Under the pieces are notes generated by a model. That model saw only the letters and a program-made list of their open reading frames with translations. It did not search any database and was not told where the DNA came from. A DNA stretch of 15,830 nt, taken from contig JAIPDU010000014.1 of NCBI GenBank assembly GCA_021737525.1, positions 1-15,830 of the forward strand, in the 5' to 3' direction. The stretch is from Desulfohalobiaceae bacterium. GTDB lineage: Bacteria; Desulfobacterota; Desulfovibrionia; Desulfovibrionales; Desulfothermaceae. The position numbers were made by a program, and so were the translations under genes. This document shows, in pieces, positions 7,690 through 15,600 of this stretch; position 1 is the stretch's first letter; each line of letters starts with the position of its first letter.

Positions 7690-8742
7690 TCAGTCAGCGA
7701 TGTAGGGGCTCTGGAACTCGCCCTTCTTGTATTGCCGCAGGCGCTTGCGCAGATAGTCCAGGACCTCTTGTCCGGGCAGGCCCTTTTCCCGGGTCATGTC
7801 CACGTAGTTGTCGAACACGGGCTCGACCGCCTTCTTCCACTTCTCTGCCTGCTCCTGGTCCAGCCCGACGATGCTGTTGCCCTGATTGAGGGTGAAGCGC
7901 GTGCCCTCGAAGTCGCTGCGGTCCCAGGCCCTGCCGTGCTTGGCCACCCATTCCCGGCTCACTTCCTCCATGCCCTTGCGGGCCTTTGGGGGAAGATCCC
8001 GCCAGGTGTCCTTGTTCATGACCACGAAAAAGCCCACGGAGTAGGCCACGGGATAGCAGGCGGTGCTGCTCTGGATCACCTCCCCCATCTTCCAGCCCTT
8101 GTTCGTCTCCATGGGATAGACCGCTCCGTCCACCACCCCTTTCTTCAGGGACTGATACACCTCGGGCATGGGCATGGTCACCGGGTTGGCGCCCAGAAGC
8201 TCCACGGTTTCCGCAACCGATCCGGGACAGCGGATATCCTTGCCCTGGAGATCCTTCAGGCTGCGGACCGGCTCGTCCACAGTGTGGAGGAATCCGGGGC
8301 CGTGGGCGTGGAAATAGAGCACCTTGACCCGGGACAGCTCCTCGGGCTGGAATTCGCGATAGATTTCGTTGATGATCGCCGTGGCGAACCGGCCGTCAGG
8401 ATTGCCGAAGGGAAGATTGATGAATTCCATCAGGGGAAAGCGCCCCCTGTTGTACAAGAGACAGGACATCCCGATGTCCGTTCTGCCGGTCACCACCGCA
8501 TCAAAGGTCTGCGCCGCGTCGGTCAGGCTCTGGCCGGGATAGAACTGGATCTTGACCTTGCCCTGGGTCCGCTCCTCGACCTCTTGGCACCAGGCCTTGG
8601 CCAGCTTGCTCTGGATGTGGCTGGGCGGGAAGAAGCTGCTGTAGGTAAGCTGCCGGGACCCGGCCCGAACCGGGGCCGCGAATGCAGCAAACACAAGGGC
8701 CAGACACACGGCCATCCCGCAGAATCGCAAAGCGTTTTGCAT
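7690..8742 (-). CDS. dctP: TRAP transporter periplasmic substrate-binding protein (DctP family)
   Basis: 350 residues with a Sec signal peptide (hydrophobic core about residues 10-22, likely cleavage after VRA near residue 27). The mature part begins with QLTYSSFFPPSH. Family features are FYPGQSLTDAAQTFDAVVTG (about 67-86) and DIRCPGS at 169-175, where Arg171 corresponds to the carboxylate-binding Arg of TRAP receptors. GAVYPMETNKGWKMGEV at 206-222 and the GFFVVMN strand follow. The ligand is therefore probably an organic acid, but its identity is not readable. No catabolic gene lies nearby to suggest one. The ATG follows GGGAGTGGGGT. It starts 42 bases after the glyQ stop with no terminator in between, so it may be co-transcribed with glyQ. 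Confidence 0.93.
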   Translation of the reverse strand: MQNALRFCGMAVCLALVFAAFAAPVRAGSRQLTYSSFFPPSHIQSKLAKAWCQEVEERTQGKVKIQFYPGQSLTDAAQTFDAVVTGRTDIGMSCLLYNRGRFPLMEFINLPFGNPDGRFATAIINEIYREFQPEELSRVKVLYFHAHGPGFLHTVDEPVRSLKDLQGKDIRCPGSVAETVELLGANPVTMPMPEVYQSLKKGVVDGAVYPMETNKGWKMGEVIQSSTACYPVAYSVGFFVVMNKDTWRDLPPKARKGMEEVSREWVAKHGRAWDRSDFEGTRFTLNQGNSIVGLDQEQAEKWKKAVEPVFDNYVDMTREKGLPGQEVLDYLRKRLRQYKKGEFQSPYIAD

Positions 8743-8764
8743 ACCCCACTCCCTGACTGGATTG

Positions 8765-8774
8765 ACTGTTGCAC
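8765..8774. repeat. Right copy of a 10-base direct repeat bordering the TRAP cassette
   Basis: The plus strand reads actgttgcac between the glyQ stop and the dctP start, identical to 5796-5805 and in the same orientation. Beyond the 10 bases the flanks diverge. Confidence 0.6.
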
Positions 8775-8784
8775 CACCCCCCGG

Positions 8785-9657
8785 CTACTGCTCAGCCAGG
8801 AGCGGATAGCCCTTCTCCCTCCGCTGTTTGGTGTACAGGCCCGCCACCCTCGAGGCCAAATGCCGGACCCTGGCGATATAGCTGGTTCGCTCGGTAATGG
8901 ATATGGCCCCGCGGGCCTCGAGCAGATTGAACAGATGAGAGCACTTCAAGCAGTAGTCGTACGCGGGCCAGGGGAGCTCGCTCTCGCAGAGCATGGTGCA
9001 CTCCCGTTCGCACTCGTCGAAGAAATTGAAGAGCATCCGCGTGGTGCTGTATTCGAAGTTGTACTTGGAATACTCGTATTCGGTCTGCTGGTGGATCTCG
9101 CCGTAGGTACAGTAGTCGTTCCAGGAGATGTCGTAGACCGATTCCCGGTTCTGCAGATACATGCATATCCGCTCCAGACCGTAGGTCAGCTCCAGGCTGA
9201 CCGGCTCCAGATCGATGCCGCCCACCTGCTGAAAGTAGGTAAACTGGGTGATCTCCATTCCGTCGATCCAGACCTCCCAGCCCAGGCCCCAGGCGCCCAG
9301 GGTGGGGGATTCCCAGTCGTCCTCGACAAAGCGGATGTCGTGCTTGGCCGGATCGATGCCCAGGGCGAACATGCTCTGGAGATAGATTTCCTGGGTGTTG
9401 TCCGGAACGGGCTTGAGGATGACCTGGTACTGGTAATGCTGGCGGAGACGGTTGGGATTCTCCCCGTAGCGGCCGTCAGCCGGACGTCTGGAGGGCTGTA
9501 CGTACCCCGTTCTCCACGGCTCGGGACCCAGCACCCGCAGTGTGGTAGCGGGGTGGAAGGTGCCGGCACCGACCTCGACATCGTAGGGCTGGTGCAAGAC
9601 ACATCCGTAGTCCGCCCAATAGCGGCTCAGGGCCATGATCACGTCCTGGAAATGCAT
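8785..9657 (-). CDS. glyQ: Glycyl-tRNA synthetase alpha subunit
   Basis: 290 residues, starting MHFQDVIMALSRYWADYGCV. The family signatures DVEVGAGTFHPATTLRVLGP, YVQPSRRPADGRYGENPNRL, and GWEVWIDGMEITQFTYFQQ are all present. GlyQ is the class II catalytic subunit that activates glycine with ATP, acting with GlyS as alpha2beta2. The frame is open to 9747, but the ATG at 9655-9657 matches the family N-terminus and follows GAGAGGGAGT. It is 169 bases downstream of recO. That spacer holds a strong hairpin (9703-9735) but no T-box-like element. The partner glyS is displaced by the TRAP cassette. Confidence 0.98.
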   Translation of the reverse strand: MHFQDVIMALSRYWADYGCVLHQPYDVEVGAGTFHPATTLRVLGPEPWRTGYVQPSRRPADGRYGENPNRLRQHYQYQVILKPVPDNTQEIYLQSMFALGIDPAKHDIRFVEDDWESPTLGAWGLGWEVWIDGMEITQFTYFQQVGGIDLEPVSLELTYGLERICMYLQNRESVYDISWNDYCTYGEIHQQTEYEYSKYNFEYSTTRMLFNFFDECERECTMLCESELPWPAYDYCLKCSHLFNLLEARGAISITERTSYIARVRHLASRVAGLYTKQRREKGYPLLAEQ

Positions 9658-9702
9658 ACTCCCTCTCCCGGGAAAAGTCAGGGTTGAAAGGATAAAGACA
9701 TC

Positions 9703-9735
9703 GCCCCTCACCCGCTTCACAAGCGGGTAAGGGGC
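9703..9735 (-). promoter_or_regulatory. Strong inverted repeat in the glyQ leader
   Basis: Two 15-base arms (9703-9717 and 9721-9735) flank a 3-base loop. In the minus transcript all 15 positions pair, one as G-U; on the plus strand that position is a C-A mismatch. This suggests selection on the minus-strand RNA. The sequence after it, GATGTCTTTATCC, is only mildly U-rich, so it is not a classic terminator. It lies about 45 bases before the glyQ ATG. It may be a weak terminator after recO, an RNA-stabilising hairpin or an attenuator. Confidence 0.6.
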
Positions 9736-9797
9736 TCGATTGACCAAACATCTGATTGGATTGCGCAGAGAGTCGAGCTTGGGCGCTCAAATGGCCT

Positions 9798-9818
9798 GAA
9801 TCCGTCATCCGTTATCCG
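9798..9818. repeat. Three degenerate heptamers, NNATCCG type
   Basis: On the plus strand three consecutive 7-base units read gaatccg, tcatccg, ttatccg, sharing the last five bases. They begin just after the recO stop, in the recO-glyQ spacer. Confidence 0.5.
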
Positions 9819-9826
9819 GACCCAAC

Positions 9827-10618
9827 TCACGTCCTTCCTTGCCGATCATCCGGAAACTTTCCCTCCGCCGGCCTGAATCGACCCGACTCCCACACAAGGC
9901 CCATGTGATATTCCACGAATTTCTCCAGAAGCAGGCAGGCCTGCTGAAGGGAACGCCCCTGAACCGACCCGGATAGGCCCCACTCCGCGGGATTGCTGCT
10001 GAGGATCCGATCCAGATGGGCCAGAGCCATCCCGGGCAGAACGCGCGCGTCGCGCAAAAAACCGCACCCTGCACAGGTAAAGGCTCCCCGAGCAAGGGAG
10101 AATGCCCCGCGCTCCAGATGGGAGGCTGGCGTGCCGCAGACGGCGCATCCGCCGAAGTCCGGGCGATAGCCGTATTCAGCAGTCAGCCTGCCGCGGAAAT
10201 AGAGGGGGAGATTCTCCGAAACTTCCTCCGCCTCGTTCAACAGGGTCAGGGTCTGCAGAAGCAGGCCGTAGACCCTGTCCGAGCCTTCGGCACCGATATG
10301 GGCCGCTTCCACGAACTTGGCGCAATTGACCGCCATGCCCAGCCTGGAGCTGTGCCTGTGCAAATCACCGAAGCGGTCCAGAAGCGATCCCTCGCGCAAA
10401 AAGTAATACCCGGAAGCCCGCTGCCTGGCGATCTTGAACAGGACCCGGCTCAAGGGCTCCAGACAGCCGGAAAAGCGTCTGCGGCTCCTGAGCCCCCCGA
10501 AAGCGAAGGCGGTCATCACCCCCCTGTCCGGGGTAAAGAAGCGCAGCCACAGATCGGCCTCCCTGAACCTTCCCGCCTTGAGGATCACCACCTCCTGGCT
10601 GAACTCCTCCGAGAGCAT
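9827..10618 (-). CDS. recO: DNA repair protein RecO
   Basis: 263 residues, close to the family norm. The N-terminal OB-fold region (about 1-80) includes EVVILKAGRFREADLWLRFF and a basic LRSRRRF stretch at 43-49. The helical C-terminal part carries a zinc-finger-like set of cysteines, CAVC at 158-161 and CAGC at 182-185. RecO acts in the RecFOR pathway, binding SSB-coated single-stranded DNA and helping load RecA. The ATG at 10616-10618 has only a distant GGAG upstream. A GTG nine codons further in is an alternative but would trim the conserved N-terminus. It lies 22 bases after rodZ and is probably in the same operon. Confidence 0.93.
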   Translation of the reverse strand: MLSEEFSQEVVILKAGRFREADLWLRFFTPDRGVMTAFAFGGLRSRRRFSGCLEPLSRVLFKIARQRASGYYFLREGSLLDRFGDLHRHSSRLGMAVNCAKFVEAAHIGAEGSDRVYGLLLQTLTLLNEAEEVSENLPLYFRGRLTAEYGYRPDFGGCAVCGTPASHLERGAFSLARGAFTCAGCGFLRDARVLPGMALAHLDRILSSNPAEWGLSGSVQGRSLQQACLLLEKFVEYHMGLVWESGRFRPAEGKFPDDRQGRT

Positions 10619-10640
10619 CAGGGCCCGCCAACTCCGAGGT

Positions 10641-11615
10641 TCACGGGAGGGTCATCTCCCTGACCTCCCCGGATTCGGCCTGAACCGGGCGTTCTTCACC
10701 GTCCAGGTACAGGGTGACTCCACCGGCGTTGCCCAGAAGGAAAGTCCCTGTTCCGCGAAAGGAGATGGTCCTTTCCTCCCCGGGCTCGAGATAGAAGTCG
10801 CCGACATCGTCGTCCACATCGACACTGATCCAGCAGGCCTCGGAGGCGACGATGCGCAGCTCGTGGCGCGGAAGCTGCCCGGTAGCGTTCTGCCGGGACG
10901 TGCGGTTACCCTCGGTTTCCCGCCCGGCTTCCACGGATGGAGCAGGTTCGACTGCCTCCTCCGTTGCCGGAATTCGCTGCTCGGATCCCTCTTCCTCCCC
11001 CGGCTGATCGGAGTCCTCCTCCGCGGGCTGCTCGGATTCCTCTTCCTCCGCGCGCTCCTCGCTGCCGTTTTCCTCCGCCCCAGCGGAGTCCCGCGAAACG
11101 GTCTCCTCCCTCGAGGCGTTGGCTTCCCTGTCAGGTGTGTCCTCCTGCGTTTTCTCCACCCGGGATGCATTCTCCGCGGCAGAAGGGGCCGTGCCCTGCT
11201 TCGTCCGCTCCTGCTCCCAGGCAGGGCTCAGAAGGAAGAAATACACCAGCCCCGCGAGAACAAGGAGCAGGATCAGGATCAGGACCACTGAGCGCCAGGT
11301 TCGGGGCCGCCCCCGGCGCGACGATCCGGCCTGATCCCCGGATGGTGCTTCCATGCGGGAGGAAGCCCACGCATCCTCCTGCACCGCCCGGTCGAAGGCC
11401 TGAACCATCTCCTCGCCGGAAATTCCCAGGAATTCGGCGTAGTTGCGGATGAATCCCCGCGCATAGACATGGTAGGGCAGCTGGTCCGATTCGGCCTCCT
11501 CGATGGCCTTGAGGATGTCCAGGCCGATCTTGGTTGCGGAGTAGACATCCTCCAGGGAAAGCTGTTGTCGCTTTCGCTCAGTTTTCAGTGTCTGACCGAT
11601 TTCCAGTAAAGTCAT
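10641..11615 (-). CDS. rodZ: RodZ-like cytoskeletal/cell-shape protein (HTH, one membrane span, DUF4115)
   Basis: 324 residues from the ATG at 11615. The N-terminal helix-turn-helix (about 1-75) has LGISGEEMVQAF and the conserved YARGFIRNYAEFLG. A basic patch SSRRGRPRTWR precedes a single membrane span (about 109-130). A very acidic low-complexity periplasmic linker spans about 145-230. The C-terminal DUF4115 domain (about 252-324) includes ACWISVDVDDDVGDFYLEPGEER. RodZ links MreB filaments to the envelope and sets rod shape. A GTG at 11633 extends the frame by six residues, but the ATG has GGAG six bases upstream and matches homologues starting MTLLE. The gene is preceded by a candidate promoter and followed closely by recO. 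Confidence 0.88.
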   Translation of the reverse strand: MTLLEIGQTLKTERKRQQLSLEDVYSATKIGLDILKAIEEAESDQLPYHVYARGFIRNYAEFLGISGEEMVQAFDRAVQEDAWASSRMEAPSGDQAGSSRRGRPRTWRSVVLILILLLVLAGLVYFFLLSPAWEQERTKQGTAPSAAENASRVEKTQEDTPDREANASREETVSRDSAGAEENGSEERAEEEESEQPAEEDSDQPGEEEGSEQRIPATEEAVEPAPSVEAGRETEGNRTSRQNATGQLPRHELRIVASEACWISVDVDDDVGDFYLEPGEERTISFRGTGTFLLGNAGGVTLYLDGEERPVQAESGEVREMTLP

Positions 11616-11640
11616 AACCAGCTCCGTCCCCACTCGAGCA

Positions 11641-11646
11641 AATATA
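11641..11646 (-). promoter_or_regulatory. Candidate -10 element for rodZ-recO-glyQ
   Basis: The minus strand reads TATATT (five of six to TATAAT) about 25 bases before the rodZ ATG, in the 118-base spacer after the surA-like gene. The best -35 is poor: GGAACA at an 18-base spacer. It is the most promoter-like site between surA and rodZ and would drive the downstream cluster. Confidence 0.35.
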
Positions 11647-11665
11647 CACGCCGGATTGGCGCTTT

Positions 11666-11693
11666 GTTCCCAATTGTCCGTTCCGTGTTCCCG
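11666..11693. repeat. Weak heptamer periodicity, GTTCC type
   Basis: On the plus strand four consecutive 7-base units read gttccca, attgtcc, gttccgt, gttcccg. Units 1, 3 and 4 share gttcc and unit 2 diverges. This is weaker than the other two heptamer tracts. Confidence 0.3.
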
Positions 11694-11713
11694 GTGGGGA
11701 AATTCACACCGGG
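11690..11713 (-). terminator. Short hairpin after the surA-like gene
   Basis: A 7-base-pair stem CCCGGTG/CACCGGG with a 10-base loop begins about 20 bases after the surA-like stop. The 3' side is AACACGG with no U-tract, so it is a weak terminator at best. Confidence 0.3.
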
Positions 11714-11733
11714 ATCAGGGAACAGGAGTCATC

Positions 11734-12678
11734 TCAGAGCCGGATATCCACCACCGCCTTCGAGCGCAGCTTGTCCAGGTATTCTTCGTAGCGCTGCCGT
11801 ACCTTGCGGGCGTAGAGCTTCTTCCGCACCTCGTCCCGAACGCGGGAAAAGGCTTCCTCTCCGCCTCCGGACAGCTCCTGGTCCAGACGCAGAAGGGCAT
11901 AGCCGCCCTGGAAGGGAAACACCGAGCTCACCTCACCCGGTTCCAGCCCCCGGACCACATCCCGCAACTTCTCCTGGAGATCCTTGAAGGTCACCATACC
12001 CATGTTCCCGCCCTTCTCGGCGTTGGGACCGCGGGAATGGCGTCTTGCAACCCGGGAAAAGCTCTTTTCTCCCCGACTGATGCCGGCGCGCAGGGACTGG
12101 AGCTTTTCCCTGTCCCGCATCAGGATGAGGGACAGGGAGACCTCGCGGGGCGCGAGGAATTCACTCTTGTTCTTCCGGAAGTAACCGCGGATCTCCTTCT
12201 CGGTGACGACGACCTTTTGCCGGACCATTGTGTTGAGCAAACGATTGACCTTGATTTTCCTCCGGATCAATTGCCTGAACTGCTCCAGATCCCGGCCGCG
12301 CTTTTGCAGCTCCTGCTTGAGCTCCTCGCGGCTCAGGCCGTTCTCCCGCCGGATCCGTTCCAGACGATCCCCAACGACATCGTCCGAAACCGTGATCCCC
12401 AGCCGGTCCGCCTCCTGCCGCAAAAGCCTTTCATTGATCATGGAACGAAGCACGTTGCGCTCTTTGTCCGCTCCGGCCCCCTGCTGCAATCCTTCCACAG
12501 GCGCAGGGGAGGAGCCGGGGGAATTCTTCATCTCATTCCGCAATTCGAAACGCGTGACCGCTTCCCCGTTTACCACGGCAACGATCTCGTTCACTGTTTC
12601 CTCTTGACCCTGAGCGGGGCAAGCCAAAAACAGCAAAACCAGAACCAGAACAACCCCAAGATCAATGCGACGTATCAC
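11734..12678 (-). CDS. SurA-like periplasmic chaperone with a parvulin-type domain
   Basis: 314 residues. A signal peptide (hydrophobic about 7-20, likely cut near AQG at 22-24) is followed by a SurA N-terminal chaperone region (about 26-165) with EIVAVVNGEAVTRFEL and MINERLLRQEADRLGI. One parvulin-type domain (about 177-267) follows, with SFSRVARRHSRGP, GGNMGM and LEPGEVSSVF. Such proteins escort outer-membrane proteins across the periplasm. The two conserved histidines of active parvulins are replaced: SLIL at 183-186 where SHIL is expected, and GYALL at 259-263 where GYHI is usual. Prolyl isomerase activity is therefore doubtful. The GTG start at 12676-12678 has GGAGG six bases upstream and overlaps the end of mfd by 17 bases, indicating translational coupling. 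Confidence 0.87.
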   Translation of the reverse strand: MIRRIDLGVVLVLVLLFLACPAQGQEETVNEIVAVVNGEAVTRFELRNEMKNSPGSSPAPVEGLQQGAGADKERNVLRSMINERLLRQEADRLGITVSDDVVGDRLERIRRENGLSREELKQELQKRGRDLEQFRQLIRRKIKVNRLLNTMVRQKVVVTEKEIRGYFRKNKSEFLAPREVSLSLILMRDREKLQSLRAGISRGEKSFSRVARRHSRGPNAEKGGNMGMVTFKDLQEKLRDVVRGLEPGEVSSVFPFQGGYALLRLDQELSGGGEEAFSRVRDEVRKKLYARKVRQRYEEYLDKLRSKAVVDIRL

Positions 12679-15600
12679 TCTGTTCCTCCGGGGCGTTGGC
12701 AGCAGTAGCCAACTCGCCCAGCAATGACTCTATTTGTCGAATTTCCTCCGCAATACTCGAGTTGCCCTCAAAACGCAACTCCAATCTGGCGGGTGGCTCG
12801 AAACGCGCCCTGTCCTGATGCCGCTGGACCCACTCTACCATCTGGTGCGAGGAAACAGGCTGGGCATTCTGGGACCAGATGATGACCACCCTGTTGGCCA
12901 GCAGATCGGCCTTTTCCACCTGGAGCGCGGCCAACTGCCTCTTCAGGCCCAGCACGGCGAGCAGATTCAGCACCTGCTGCGGGGGGGACCCGAAGCGGTC
13001 CCGGAGCTCCTCCCGCCACTGCTCGAGCTCATCTCTGCTGCCGGAGGAAGAGATGGCCTTGTAATAGTTGAGCCGCTCCCTGTCCTCCTGGATATAATCC
13101 GCCGGAAGGTTGGCCTCGAACCCGATGTTCAGCTCGGGGTCGGTCTCCTGGAGGGTGGTGTCGCCCTTGACCCGCTTGACCTCCTGCTCCAGCATCTCCA
13201 GAAACAGATCGAGCCCTACCTGGCTGATGTTGCCGGACTGGGCCTCGCCCAGGATATTGCCCGCTCCGCGGAGCCGCATGTCCTCCATGGCCACCTGAAA
13301 GCCGGCCCCGAGGTAGTCCAGCTCCAGAACGGTCTGGAGCCTTTTCCGGGCCGAAGCGGGGAGCTTATCCACCGAGGGGACCACGAAATAGGCATAGGCC
13401 TGCTCCGTGGCCCGGCCCACCCGGCCGCGCAGCTGATAGAGCTGGCCCAATCCGAACATCTGGGACTGGTCCACAACGAGTGTGTTCGCCCGGGGAAAGT
13501 CGAGACCGGATTCGATAATCGCGGTGCTGACCAGGATATCGTAGTCCCCTTTCCAGAAGGCGTACATGGAGTCCTCCAGGCTCCGCTCCCGCATCTGCCC
13601 GTGGGCCACACCCACCCGGGCCTCTGGGACCAGGGACTGGACGTACTCCCGCACCCGGAGCAATCCATTGACCCTATTATAGACCCAGAAAACCTGTCCA
13701 CCCCTTTCCAGCTCGGTGCGCAAGACGGCCCGCAGCTCCTGGGGATCCCTTTCCACCAGGGAGGTGTGCACCGGCTTCCGGTCCTGGGGCGGGGTCTCGA
13801 TGACGCTCAGGTTCCGGATCCCGGACACTGAGAGCTGCAGGGTCCGCGGAATGGGCGTGGCGGTCAGGGCCAGGACATCGAGGTTCTTGCGCAGCTGCTT
13901 GAGCTTTTCCTTGTGCCGGACTCCGAAACGCTGCTCCTCGTCCAGGATGAACAGGCTGATCCGCGGCAGGTGCACATCATCGGACAAGAGCCTGTGCGTG
14001 CCGATAAGGATGTCGATTTCGCCCCGCTGTGCGGCGCGCAGGATCTCCTTCTGGCGCTTGGCCGGGACGAAGCGGCTCACCAGGGCCACCCGCACGGAAA
14101 AATCCTCCATGCGGTTCTTGAAATTCTGATAGTGCTGATCCGCAAGCACCGTGGTGGGACACATCAGGGCCACCTGTTTCCCGGCGGATACCGCCCTGAA
14201 GGCGGCCCGCATGGCCACCTCGGTCTTGCCGAACCCGGCGTCCCCGCAAACCAGGCGATCCATGGGCTCGGGGCGCTCCATGTCCTTCAGCACATCGGAG
14301 ATGGCCTTTTCCTGGTCCGCGGTCTCCTCGAAGGGGAATGTGGCCTCGAATTCCCGGTACAGATCGTCCTCCGCCGGGTAGTCGAAGCCCTTGGCCACGG
14401 CGCGGTAGGCGTAGACCTGGACCAGATCGTGGGCCACGGTTTCCAGGGCCTTCCTCACCCGCTCCTTGGTTCTGGCCCATCTGTTGCTGCCCAGCTTGTC
14501 CAGGGAGGGGGTGACCCCCTCGGGACCCTTGAACTTCTGGACCAGATTCATGCGGTCCACCGGGACGTAGAGCTTGTCACCCCCGGAATAGAGAAGCACC
14601 AGATAGTCGTTGCCCGCGGCGTCCACCTGCATCCGGGTCAGACCGGCGTACTGCCCCACTCCGTAATCCCGGTGCACCAGGAGATCTTCTGGCTTGATCT
14701 CCTCTATCCGCTCCAGTCCCTGGAATTCCTTGTCCGCTTTCCGCCGGCCCTTTTCCTGGGATCCCGAGGGCTGCAGCAGGTCCTCGGACAGGATGAGCGA
14801 CTGATTCCAGGACAGGTCCAGCCCGGCTCCGAAATCGGAGATCAAGGCGTATATCCCGGATTGATCCGGTTCATAGCTCGTCTTGAAGGTCAGCTCCGAC
14901 CCCTCCATGAGCTTGAAGACCCGGTTGCGGGAATGATCGCTGTGAAAGAGGAGCAGGACCTGGTGCTTGGTGTTGCGCCACTGCCTCAGGGCGGAGGTGA
15001 GCGCGGAAAGGGGGCGCTTGCGTTGCTGTGGCTGCCAGAAGATATCGCTGAAGGAATCGTAGCGCTTCTCCGCCAGCTCCACACCCTTGCCCCGGTCTCC
15101 CAGGGGAAGCTCCTCGAACAGGAGCTGCGGGCCGGACAAAAGATCCTGCCGGGCCCTGGTCTGGGACTGCATGAGGCAGTCCCGGGGCGGGCCCCATCCG
15201 CGCTGCTCCGCCTCTTCCTCCATGCGCTCGGTCCAGGTGGCCTCCATCTCCTCCAGGGAGGAGCGCACCCTCCCCGGATTGACCAGGAAGGTCAGGGCGT
15301 CCCGGGGGAGCCAGTCCCCTATGGTTGCGGGATCGGGATAGAAAAGCCCGGGCTGGATGCCGGCCTCCCCGTTCAGAACGCTCTCCTTCAGCCCGGACAG
15401 GGCCGTCTTGCTCAAACGCCCCGTGGTCCACAGGTGCTCCCAGACACCCTCGGCCCGGGAGACGGCATCCTTGTTCAGCAGGGCGGGAGCCACCGGCAGG
15501 ATCACGGCCTCGCCCAGCTTGCTGCTGGAGCGTTGGCTGACCGGATGGTAGAGCCGTATGCTCTCCAGGGTGTCCCCGAAGTATTCCAGACGAAGCGGAA

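Noticed and set aside
7681..9687. A 668-codon plus-strand open frame opposite dctP and glyQ
   Set aside because: It is antisense to two well-recognised genes and has no protein-like motif or ribosome binding site.
9658..9826. A possible T-box riboswitch before glyQ
   Set aside because: I could not find the T-box consensus, a glycine specificity loop or a terminator/antiterminator pair. Only the simple hairpin is present.
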